Below, one piece after another: positions 17,963-24,876 of a DNA stretch of 44,173 nucleotides (position 1 is its first letter; every line of letters starts with the position of its first letter). The notes below the pieces were generated by a model. The model ran no database searches. It had not been told where the DNA came from and saw only the letters and a list, made by a program, of their open reading frames with translations. The position numbers and the translations under genes are program-made. Where the stretch lies: the NCBI GenBank assembly GCA_011051685.1, contig DRKQ01000099.1:1-44173 (forward strand). Direction: 5' to 3'. The stretch comes from Gammaproteobacteria bacterium (GTDB lineage: Bacteria > Pseudomonadota > Gammaproteobacteria > SZUA-152).

Positions 17963-18913
17963 TTATTTCAAGTTCAGAACAAAGTCGATCAATGCGCGGG
18001 CTTCACTATCAGCCGCAGGTACCGGCACCTCGGGCGGATACACGGACTCACCATTGGTATAAGCCGTGTATTCGGCACGCCAACCGTCATAGTCGATAGT
18101 ATTGCCGTTGGCATCCTTTTCACCCCACAGATAATCGTAGCGTGGCATGATGGAATGCGACTGCACCAGACGTGGATTGAAGAAGTGCATCATCATCCAT
18201 TCACGCGATGAGTTGCGTGAACCCACGTGCGTCAAGTCAGGCGCCTTCCGGTCTGAACCAAATGCCGTGGGTGACTCGCCATTGAAGTCACCGAGCATAG
18301 GCGGAGCACCAAAGTACTGCCAATCCTGCGTTTGCTCTGGCAGCAGGGTGTGGCACCACCAGCAGCCCTCACGCACGAACATGATTTTACCTTTACCAAC
18401 GAGCAGACGCTGAGAATCGGCAGCTTTCGCCAAGGTAGCCTCCGGGGTCCAGCCACGAGTTGCCGTGGCATTTTCGATGAACGGAACCAACTCGCCATTC
18501 TCGACCTCTTCACGCACGATAAAGACAGCACCCTGCGCCTCTGAGGCCTCGTTGATGCGCCCTTTGGACTCGCTTGCAGCAGCAGGCAGTTTACCTAGAA
18601 TCCGCGGATGGCGAATGCCATTGGGAAACGGCACGTCCTTCTCGTAAACAAAGGCACGTGTCGACTCAATGGCTGCCCCTGTTTTCGGATCCTGGGTAAT
18701 TTGTACCGTGATTGGTTTCGCCCAGCCTTGCAGGAAGGGATCTTCATAACTGAAGCCCCCAACCCGGCCGAAGGACAGCTGACGATCCATTGCAATGGAT
18801 GTCGCGGATACATCCTGAATATCCACTGCCGGCATGTACAAGGTAATGAACATTGATGTACCGAACGCCAAACCGAACATTCGGGCACCAATTTTATACT
18901 CTCTAAAAGCCAT
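17963..18913 (-). CDS. CcoO-like monoheme cytochrome c subunit II
   Basis: This 316-residue protein has an N-terminal anchor (about residues 12-30) and a C-terminal heme domain. The heme motif 'REGCWWCHTLLPEQ' near residue 182, then 'DLTHVGSRNSSREW', 'HFFNPRLVQSHSIMPRYDYL' match CcoO blocks ('REGC..CH', 'PDLARVGGRYSD..H..HL.NPR', 'SKMPAYPWL'). The Met in 'SIMPRY' is the likely axial ligand. About 110 residues between anchor and heme domain have no CcoO counterpart. The gene starts 26 bases after subunit I. It would receive electrons from soluble cytochromes and pass them to the low-spin heme of subunit I. Confidence 0.88.
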   Translation of the reverse strand: MAFREYKIGARMFGLAFGTSMFITLYMPAVDIQDVSATSIAMDRQLSFGRVGGFSYEDPFLQGWAKPITVQITQDPKTGAAIESTRAFVYEKDVPFPNGIRHPRILGKLPAAASESKGRINEASEAQGAVFIVREEVENGELVPFIENATATRGWTPEATLAKAADSQRLLVGKGKIMFVREGCWWCHTLLPEQTQDWQYFGAPPMLGDFNGESPTAFGSDRKAPDLTHVGSRNSSREWMMMHFFNPRLVQSHSIMPRYDYLWGEKDANGNTIDYDGWRAEYTAYTNGESVYPPEVPVPAADSEARALIDFVLNLK

Positions 18914-18939
18914 GGTTTACTCCTCCCCTTATTGTTCTT

Positions 18940-20346
18940 TTAACGTTCGTAAGCAAGTTCGTGAGGCAGACGTCCAGCAGGAATTGCGGTTCCCACCCGA
19001 GCAGTCTTGTACATATTGTACAGCCACACACAGTTACCGAGGAACACCATGGTGCCGCCCACCCAACGGGCAATCATGTAGGGATGCTCGGCAATCACGA
19101 CGTCGATGTAAGGCACTTCGTAAATTTTACCTGCGCCCTGGATCAGACCAGCGATGGTCATGGATACCCAGTACGTGGTAAAGCCTACCAGCAACATCCA
19201 GAAGTGGAAGTTAGCCAGGCCCAGTGAATACAGTTTACGGCGCAGCAGTGTCTGCAGGCCATAGTACACGGCAGCCGCTTCCAGGAAGGTGGAGAAACCC
19301 AGCAACGCCAAGTGGGCATGGGCCACGATCCAGCCGGTTCCATGGATGTACCAGTTAATGGCACGGGTCTGCTGGAAACCACCCTGCATGTTTAGCGGGA
19401 TCGCCATCAACACACCGGTGATGGTGAACTTGATTTCGATGTTTTCCACGAACATGCGCCACTTGCCGGTCATGGTGAGCAGCAGGTTGGACACAAAGGC
19501 GATGGCCGGCACCAGGATCAACACACCTTCAACAGATGCGAAGGACTTCAGCCATTCAGGCAGGGGCGCGGACATCAGGTGATGAGCGGCCGGGGTGGAG
19601 TAGAACACCACCACAGACCAGAAATGCAAGTGACCGATGCGGTGCGAGTACAGCGGATTACCCGTTACCTTGGGCACCACATAGTAGGAGATGGCCGCTG
19701 CAACCGGCGTGATCCACAAGCCCAATACGTTATGGGCGAACCACCAGGTCAGATAGGCTTCAGTCAAACCAGTCAACTGGAAGAACTCGGGTGAATTACC
19801 CACCGAGAAAACGATGATAACCATGAATGTGGCTGCACCGAAGAACCAGTTAGTGGTGTAGATACCCTGTGTACGGCGCGTCTTGATAGTCATAAAGACG
19901 TTGACACAAAGCGGAGTCAACACGCCCAGGATCACAACCACATCGATAAAGAAGGGCATGTCGGAATACTCACGACCAGAACTCACTCCCAACCACAGCA
20001 GGAACAGCCCAAGTGACAGGCCGATATTCCAGATAAAGCAGTTCCAGACACCCAGCTTCTCAGACCACAACTTGGTATTACCCAAAGCCGGCGTGATGTA
20101 CATCATCGCCATGGCAAAGGCCATGGAGATCCAGCCGAGGATTACCGCCAGTACGTGCACCTGGCGCATATGTCCAAATGACAGGATCTCACTACCGGTG
20201 ACAAAATCCGGAAATGCGAGCTTGGCGGCATTGAAGGAACCCAAACCGGTTCCGATTACAAACCAAATGATAGACGAATAACCGAAGTAAACCGCGGCTG
20301 ATCCAGCCGGGATATCTTCCGCTTTCGCAAATAGGTATTTAAACAT
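18940..20346 (-). CDS. Heme-copper oxidoreductase subunit I, cbb3-related
   Basis: This 468-residue protein has 12 predicted helices. Ligands are present: low-spin heme His H64 ('RQVHVLAVILGW') and H345, high-spin heme H343 ('VAHAHLALLG'), and CuB H205 ('WWFAHN'), H255 and H256 ('TPAAHHL'). Y249 lies 44 residues after H205 and 6 before H255, exactly as the cross-linked tyrosine of CcoN. Where CcoN has Glu in 'STFEGPM', this protein has Q321 ('LNMQGGF'). The neighbours (CcoO-like, CcoG-like) confirm the cbb3 side of the superfamily. NorB is unlikely because the tyrosine is kept, but one of the newer NO reductase families or an unusual O2 reductase remains possible. The order (subunit I, then CcoO-like) is that of ccoNO. 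Confidence 0.9.
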   Translation of the reverse strand: MFKYLFAKAEDIPAGSAAVYFGYSSIIWFVIGTGLGSFNAAKLAFPDFVTGSEILSFGHMRQVHVLAVILGWISMAFAMAMMYITPALGNTKLWSEKLGVWNCFIWNIGLSLGLFLLWLGVSSGREYSDMPFFIDVVVILGVLTPLCVNVFMTIKTRRTQGIYTTNWFFGAATFMVIIVFSVGNSPEFFQLTGLTEAYLTWWFAHNVLGLWITPVAAAISYYVVPKVTGNPLYSHRIGHLHFWSVVVFYSTPAAHHLMSAPLPEWLKSFASVEGVLILVPAIAFVSNLLLTMTGKWRMFVENIEIKFTITGVLMAIPLNMQGGFQQTRAINWYIHGTGWIVAHAHLALLGFSTFLEAAAVYYGLQTLLRRKLYSLGLANFHFWMLLVGFTTYWVSMTIAGLIQGAGKIYEVPYIDVVIAEHPYMIARWVGGTMVFLGNCVWLYNMYKTARVGTAIPAGRLPHELAYER

Positions 20347-20382
20347 CTTTACCCTCCCAGGATATTTTTCGAATCAACCAAT

Positions 20383-20475
20383 TTACTTTCTGTCGCGTGG
20401 CATCAGCAGATACCAGCCAAACCACATACTAGCTGCCGCCAGCAGAATCCCCATTACTCCAGCAAAAGTTGCCAT
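20383..20475 (-). CDS. Single-helix membrane microprotein, 30 aa
   Basis: The ATG at 20475 follows GGGGAGGGG with about 6 bases spacing, and TAA is at 20383-20385. The product is one helix, 'ATFAGVMGILLAAASMWFGW', with the tail 'LLMPRDRK'. It lies 36 bases upstream of subunit I, where some cco operons have a small CcoQ-like or CcoM-like subunit. It is too short for most gene finders. The identical size and start-site style with the 24784 microprotein support its being real. Confidence 0.68.
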   Translation of the reverse strand: MATFAGVMGILLAAASMWFGWYLLMPRDRK

Positions 20476-20536
20476 ATCTACCCCTCCCCAAAACTCATTG
20501 AACCAAAATGTTTAGCAAATAGTCTGATTCGCCTGA

Positions 20537-20794
20537 TCAGGCTCTGGACTCGATTTCCAGGTGGCGTCCAACAGCAACCTTGAGGATTGCAAAGAAGGCA
20601 AGACCAAAGACGATCATTGACCAGTCGATGAATCCGGTGAACGTCGCCGGGTCGTAAGCCATGCTACCCCAACCACCCCAGTCGTCGAACTGGCCGCGGC
20701 CGAGAAAACACATGAGCGTAGCGCCAAACACACTACCGTTGCCCATTCCGGTCAACATTCCCCCAACGAGAGAAAGCATTAGCGGATTTTTCAT
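20537..20794 (-). CDS. Two-helix membrane protein, 85 aa
   Basis: The 85-residue protein has helices near residues 5-30 and 55-76, a Gly/Trp-rich loop ('GRGQFDDWGGWGSMAYD') and a charged end 'GRHLEIESRA'. A textbook AGGAGGTG site lies 5 to 6 bases upstream of the ATG, which indicates high expression. It is the first gene of the subunit I operon, about 60 bases before the 30-residue microprotein. No family recognised. Confidence 0.72.
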   Translation of the reverse strand: MKNPLMLSLVGGMLTGMGNGSVFGATLMCFLGRGQFDDWGGWGSMAYDPATFTGFIDWSMIVFGLAFFAILKVAVGRHLEIESRA

Positions 20795-21171
20795 CCCTTC
20801 ACCTCCTGATAACCAAACATTAATTTTTTATATTTAGGGTCTAACGGAGGCGCTGAATGCAACGGGTGCAGACACACGTTGGCGCTTCTCACCTCTTCAT
20901 TATGCGGGAAGTCCCCCCTCCCTAATGTTCGCCCGCAGTGACAGCCGGGGAATCATGGCAAGGGAGAGTGTCACATGTCATTACAGGGGTCAAGCCTTCG
21001 CCGGGAAAAAGCGCCTGAGTTTTTCAACCGACAAATTATTGACATTTTTCCTGTGAAATCAACTGAATACCTCAGTCAAACAGTCTGAAAAATGCAAGCT
21101 TCTGTCGCACAAGTATTTTCTGCTAAGCTGGGCCCACTTCAAACGATATTACATAAAAAAACCGCTAAAAA
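20795..21171. promoter_or_regulatory. Divergent gene-free interval with promoter for subunit I operon
   Basis: No gene is supported in this 377-base interval between minus-strand 20794 and plus-strand 21172. On the minus strand TTGATT (plus 21057-21062), a 16-base spacer and AATAAT (plus 21035-21040) form a likely promoter, giving a leader of about 230 bases. A small inverted repeat TGCGGG/CCCGCA lies within the leader near 20903-20938. No perfect FNR box (TTGAT-N4-ATCAA) was found. Confidence 0.5.
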
Positions 21172-21366
21172 ATGAAAGAAATTATTATTCTCGCCTCTGT
21201 TGCCGTCAGCTCTGTTTTTCTTCTGGGATATTCAATCCACATGCTCATCGGCGGTCTGGTGTCCCCCGCCACCGAGCAGTGGATTATCGCCATCGCCTGT
21301 CTGATCGGCGTGGGTGTACTCGCATTTATGGGATGGGATATCGTCCGTCAGCGACGTCATCGCTGA
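21172..21366 (+). CDS. Small two-helix membrane protein, 64 aa
   Basis: This plus-strand gene is divergent from the subunit I operon. The 64-residue product has two helices (about residues 4-28 and 36-56) joined by 'GGLVSPATEQW', and a basic C-terminus 'QRRHR'. No strong ribosome site is seen ('CGCTAAAAAATG'). No family recognised. Its place within the cluster suggests a link to the respiratory complex, but it may be independent. Confidence 0.5.
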   Translation: MKEIIILASVAVSSVFLLGYSIHMLIGGLVSPATEQWIIAIACLIGVGVLAFMGWDIVRQRRHR

Positions 21367-21465
21367 TACGGCCGAAGAATGTTTCTAATCGTTTCTTAGG
21401 AGGGCAGGTACAGAGGACCGCTGAAATTCTAGCAGGAGACGGAAACACCCGGCAGAACTGAGAAA

Positions 21466-21918
21466 TCAAGCAAACACTTTTAATGACGACGTTGCCTGGC
21501 CAAATCCCGCCTCATTTGCAAACTGTCCCTTATGGAACACATATTGGCGCTTGGCGCCCATCATATCCATCCCGGTAAGGCCGAAGGACTTGCCGGCGTG
21601 ATCCGCGAAAAAACGCACATTCTTGATCAATTCGACGCTTTCACCATTACGCATCCTCAAAACGACCCGTTGTTTGGAAACCTCCAGCGATACCGGCGAT
21701 TGAGGCAACAATAGCAACCTTCCCAATATGCGGTGAATGCCCTGGTAGAAAAAGAAACAAGCCAGAAAAAACAACAAGTACGCCAGCCCCTGATTGCCGT
21801 CATACCAGAACATGAAGGCGCCAGTGCCGAGACCCGCCACCGTGGGTACATACATCAGGGCATCCCAAGTGACGCCCTTGCGATCCTGCACCAATTCAAA
21901 TACCGCTGATTTTGCCAC
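21466..21918 (-). CDS. Uncharacterised two-helix membrane protein
   Basis: This 150-residue protein has two helices (about residues 22-38 and 45-66) in a hairpin, followed by a soluble beta-rich domain ('VSLEVSKQRVVLRMRNGESV', 'AKRQYVFHKGQFANEAGF') that resembles bacterial PH-like/YcxB-type modules in overall plan. It lies 6 bases after the redoxin gene and is the last gene of the operon that starts near 23622. Role unknown. Confidence 0.65.
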   Translation of the reverse strand: MAKSAVFELVQDRKGVTWDALMYVPTVAGLGTGAFMFWYDGNQGLAYLLFFLACFFFYQGIHRILGRLLLLPQSPVSLEVSKQRVVLRMRNGESVELIKNVRFFADHAGKSFGLTGMDMMGAKRQYVFHKGQFANEAGFGQATSSLKVFA

Positions 21919-21924
21919 GCCGCA

Positions 21925-22428
21925 TCAACCTGTTTTGCGCTCGTTGAGCAACCCGGCCACCGCTGCATCCACCTCACGATAGAGCATGCGCCCGGCCCGC
22001 TTGAGGCGAATCTTGTGCTTGCCGTCGATGATGTAGGTCCAGGGGTCGCCGATTACCTTGAAGGCGTTGAAGGCTTCGGGATTTTGATACTGATCCATGT
22101 GCAGGAACAGCACATCCTGATTCTCATACTTATCCATGACGCCCTTGAGCATCTGTAAATGCTTGTCACATTGCGTGCAATGCCCAGGCGTGGCGAAGGC
22201 CAGCACGATCACCTTGCCAGAGTCCAGGGCATCATCCAGGGAATACTGGTACATGCGCTTATCGGGATAGCGATAACTGGTAATCCTGCTTAAATCTCCG
22301 CCCACATCCTCGAGGGTCTTGGTGCGTAAACTTGGCACCTCCATCCCCACCTTGTAGCTGCCATCGTCAAAGATACAGCCCGACAGGGACACCACCAGCA
22401 ATGTCACTACTATCCGCCACATAATCAC
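21925..22428 (-). CDS. Thioredoxin-fold lipoprotein (SCO/TlpA-like)
   Basis: This 167-residue protein has a lipoprotein signal ending 'VSLSGC' (Cys near residue 18) and a redoxin domain with 'KVIVLAFATPGHCTQCDKHL', a CxxC motif (CTQC), followed by 'DVLFLHMDQYQNPEAFNAFK' and the cis-Pro-like 'GDPWTYIIDGKHKI'. SCO and TlpA proteins deliver copper or reduce cysteines and heme sites during oxidase assembly. The dense cytochrome cluster makes a role in copper or heme c insertion likely. It follows the four-helix oxidase-like gene by 3 bases. Confidence 0.82.
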   Translation of the reverse strand: MIMWRIVVTLLVVSLSGCIFDDGSYKVGMEVPSLRTKTLEDVGGDLSRITSYRYPDKRMYQYSLDDALDSGKVIVLAFATPGHCTQCDKHLQMLKGVMDKYENQDVLFLHMDQYQNPEAFNAFKVIGDPWTYIIDGKHKIRLKRAGRMLYREVDAAVAGLLNERKTG

Positions 22429-22431
22429 ACC

Positions 22432-22968
22432 TCAGTCCCGGTCCCGAGCCTGTCGCCACCCGGCGCAGGTGCGAAACAGGTTGTATGCCCAGATAAAATT
22501 CGCCAGTAACACCAGGGTGCCAAATATACCCATGGTGGCAAGAATAGGCTTCACCACGGCCTCAACCTGCTCCGGCGTACCGGTCTCACTGGTCAGCCCA
22601 CCCAGTATCCCTGCCGTGGTGAAAAACACCACCATGCCAATGAGACCAAAGTTATGTGTCCAGAAATGCCATTTCACCAACTTGAGACTGTAGATAGGCT
22701 TTTTCACCAAGCGTGGAATAATGTAGTAGACCGCCCCAAAAATAGCCATTTCCACCCACCCCAACAGATTCACATGGGTGTGAGCGCGGACAATCAGATT
22801 GCCATGCAGGCGATGATCCACGAAATGACGAAATTCGGAAATACCCCCCATCAGCGCCCCCCAGGAAAAACCGATGATACTGTAGATGATACACGCGTAA
22901 ATAAACCACAGGGTGTAACGAGTATATTCCGTATCATGCACCCACGGCTCTTGCTGACTGCTGTTCAC
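22432..22968 (-). CDS. Four-helix protein matching oxidase subunit I helices I-IV
   Basis: This 178-residue protein has helices near 20-42, 58-84, 104-124 and 141-164. Helix II has 'VRAHTHVNLLGWVEMA' (H63, H65). Compared with the cluster's subunit I, H63/G70/W71/M74/P85/S94/K96/L97/W100/N106/G108/L109 match H64/G71/W72/M75/P86/S95/K97/L98/W101/N107/G109/L110 with no gap, so it is a free-standing homolog of helices I-IV, including the low-spin heme ligand. It lacks CuB and high-spin heme helices. It follows the cytochrome c gene by 3 bases, as NorB follows NorC. It may bind heme as an oligomer or act as an assembly subunit. Confidence 0.78.
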   Translation of the reverse strand: MNSSQQEPWVHDTEYTRYTLWFIYACIIYSIIGFSWGALMGGISEFRHFVDHRLHGNLIVRAHTHVNLLGWVEMAIFGAVYYIIPRLVKKPIYSLKLVKWHFWTHNFGLIGMVVFFTTAGILGGLTSETGTPEQVEAVVKPILATMGIFGTLVLLANFIWAYNLFRTCAGWRQARDRD

Positions 22969-22971
22969 TGA

Positions 22972-23622
22972 TTACTCCTGATGAGCCTTGTTGTTGGCCT
23001 GCTCGCTGGTTTTTTTGGAGGCAGGTGACTGCGTCCTGCCCTGTGAAGCACCTTCCGGCGCATCCTTGGTGCGTATATCCTGGTAGCGCTCCTTCCACTC
23101 CTTCGGCGCCCAGGCACCTACCATGTTATCAATAAAATCCGAGCGTCCTTCCGGCGGCATGGCTGCCGAAGATGAACCCTGCTCGGATTTCAATTCAGAG
23201 ATAAACACCGCAATGGCGTGACGGTCCTTTTCCGGCAACTGCGCCACATAGGCCGCCTCCTTGGGTGGAGCACCGTGATCGAAGGTCTTCGCCCCGTATG
23301 TTTTCTCTGGGTTGGCCAAAAAGTCGACCAACCACTCCAGACTGCGAACTGAGCCTACGCCATCCAGTGACAAACCCATATTGGTGCCATTTCGCAAGGC
23401 GCGATGACATGCTGTACAGCCGGATTTGCGGAAAAGTGCGGAGCCCACCTGTCCCTCCTCGGAAAAATCATAATGAGTCTTGTTCGCAAACATGGGTTCG
23501 GGACGCGAGGTGCGATACACCTCCAGGGCCGCATAGGCAACCACCGCAAGACCAATAAACACGGCAACGATTCCGAAAAGAATCTTTTCGCCGCTTTTTA
23601 ATATCTGCTTCTGATTTGACAT
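22972..23622 (-). CDS. Membrane-anchored monoheme cytochrome c, no clear Met ligand
   Basis: About 216 residues from the ATG at 23622, which has GGAAG upstream; the longer frame to 23697 has no better start. The N-terminus 'QILKSGEKILFGIVAVF' leads into one helix, then a heme motif 'CTACH' near residue 71 and 'SLDGVGSVRSLEWLVDFL'. Where its paralog at 15750 has 'RMPSF' the aligned residues are 'EAAYV', so the usual Met ligand is absent; a His lies nearby in 'FDHGAPP'. The C-terminus is a long polar tail rich in Ser, Lys and Gln. First gene of the 23622-21466 operon. Confidence 0.82.
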   Translation of the reverse strand: MSNQKQILKSGEKILFGIVAVFIGLAVVAYAALEVYRTSRPEPMFANKTHYDFSEEGQVGSALFRKSGCTACHRALRNGTNMGLSLDGVGSVRSLEWLVDFLANPEKTYGAKTFDHGAPPKEAAYVAQLPEKDRHAIAVFISELKSEQGSSSAAMPPEGRSDFIDNMVGAWAPKEWKERYQDIRTKDAPEGASQGRTQSPASKKTSEQANNKAHQE

Positions 23623-23722
23623 ATGACGTCTTCCAGCCCTTCCGGGAGGCGTGCTGCGATACAGGGATTGACGGAATAACTCGGCAGGCAAAACCACAGA
23701 CCGAAACCATCTTGGCCAGAGG

Positions 23723-23731
23723 ATTCTACCA
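23723..23731 (-). promoter_or_regulatory. Extended -10 promoter ahead of the 23622 operon
   Basis: On the minus strand the sequence TGGTAGAAT forms an extended -10 (TGn plus TAGAAT), about 100 bases before the cytochrome c ATG. No convincing -35 element was found, which such promoters may not need. It lies between the terminator at 23780-23809 and the gene. Confidence 0.4.
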
Positions 23732-23779
23732 GAAAACCGCAGAGAGGAGAAAACTGCATGAACACAAAAACAGCAGATA

Positions 23780-23809
23780 AAAAAAGGGCGGTGAAAACCG
23801 CCCTTTTTT
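23780..23809 (-). terminator. Bidirectional rho-independent terminator
   Basis: AAAAAAGGGCGGT, loop GAAA, ACCGCCCTTTTTT: a seven-pair GC-rich stem (86-92 with 97-103 of the 237xx-238xx stretch) flanked by A and T tracts on both sides. It ends the cytochrome c4-like gene on the minus strand and separates it from the 23622 operon. Confidence 0.88.
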
Positions 23810-23831
23810 CATACCCGTCGAGGATCAGACA

Positions 23832-24566
23832 TCATTCATGAGGGTAGTCATCCGGCACCCGGGAATTACCCATAGTGGTTCGCGGAGCAGACGTGAGATA
23901 GGTAGCCACATTGTGGATATCGTCATCGGTCATGTTTTTGGCCACGGCACGCATCTGACCCATGGGATCATTGGCACGGCTGCCATCACGCCATTTTTTC
24001 AGCTGATTGATCAGGTACACGTATTTCTGTCCACCGATCATGGGATACACCGGTGCGGCGCCTCGTCCGTTGAAACTATGACAGGAATAACAGGAAGGAA
24101 TACCGCGATCCGTGGCGCCATACATCACAATGGACTTGCCCAGGTGACGCACACCCACAGGATTTCCCAGCTCCTTCACCTGTTTCATATCGGAAGACAC
24201 CAATTCCTTGCTCAGGCTGGCGGCATAAGCCGCAACATCCCGACGATCCTCCGGGCTCAGCCCCTTGGCGTTGGTATTCATGATAAACATGGTGGTATCC
24301 ATGCGCTTGTCAGCGGCAAAATCTTCCAGCTGCTTTACCAGAAACACGTAGCCCTGTCCCGCCAAGCGGGGCGTGCCCATGGCGTCGTCACCCATGCCAT
24401 CCTGACCATGACAACTGTTACAGGCAGGTACATCGCCCTTGCCGTTCATGAAGATGTTTTTGCCGTTTTCGATATTACCGTGAATGCCGTGGCTCCCGCC
24501 CGAGGCAAACGCCGCAGATGCGGCGAACAGTGTCGCGACTGCTGATACTTTTGTTATGAGATGCAT
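23832..24566 (-). CDS. Diheme cytochrome c4-like protein
   Basis: About 244 residues with a cleavable signal peptide ('LFAASAAFASGG'). Two class I heme domains follow: 'CNSCHGQDGMGDDAMGTPRL' and 'CYSCHSFNGRGAAPVYPMIG', each ending in a 'GQ.Y(V)L..QL' block ('GQGYVFLVKQLEDF', 'GQKYVYLINQLKKW') that is characteristic of cytochrome c4. The ATG at 24566 is favoured because a GGAGGGAG site lies 7 bases before it. c4 proteins ferry electrons from the bc1 complex to terminal oxidases, including cbb3, so it is a natural donor to the reductase encoded next to it. Own terminator downstream. Confidence 0.92.
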   Translation of the reverse strand: MHLITKVSAVATLFAASAAFASGGSHGIHGNIENGKNIFMNGKGDVPACNSCHGQDGMGDDAMGTPRLAGQGYVFLVKQLEDFAADKRMDTTMFIMNTNAKGLSPEDRRDVAAYAASLSKELVSSDMKQVKELGNPVGVRHLGKSIVMYGATDRGIPSCYSCHSFNGRGAAPVYPMIGGQKYVYLINQLKKWRDGSRANDPMGQMRAVAKNMTDDDIHNVATYLTSAPRTTMGNSRVPDDYPHE

Positions 24567-24783
24567 AAGAACACTCCCTCCCAACCTAATTTGTTAATTC
24601 GTAATAAGCAATATGATTCTTGTTTTGCCCGGCTTGCGCCTTTGTTCTATCCCCAACCTGCTCTGGCCTGCTAATCGCTGGGCTTGCCTACTACCCACTC
24701 AGCCGTTTCCTGCAAATCCCGTCATCACATACCCCTGTTCACAAACAAACTGCGGCCAGGGCCACGCAAACGATTGGAATAAA

Positions 24784-24876
24784 TCAGCTGCCTCTTTTCA
24801 TCATCATCCCGGCGACAGCGAAAGACACGATAGTTACCACGATATAGACAAGTCCAATAGTTGCATCAATACCCAT
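24784..24876 (-). CDS. Single-helix membrane microprotein, 30 aa
   Basis: The ATG at 24876 is preceded by GGGAGGGGAGTAAC and the gene ends at the TGA at 24784-24786. The product is 'MGIDATIGLVYIVVTIVSF' followed by 'AVAGMMMKRGS': one helix and a short basic tail. It mirrors the 30-residue gene at 20383. It is probably a small subunit belonging to the same complex, at the outer edge of the cluster. Confidence 0.62.
   Translation of the reverse strand: MGIDATIGLVYIVVTIVSFAVAGMMMKRGS

Noticed and set aside
18940-20346. Assignment of subunit I as a classical NorB
   Set aside because: The CcoN-position tyrosine is kept, the partner is CcoO-like and a CcoG-like protein is present. A newer NO reductase family is not excluded.
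20795-21171. FNR-type box in the divergent region
   Set aside because: TTGA and TCAA words are present but not with the required spacing of TTGAT-N4-ATCAA.
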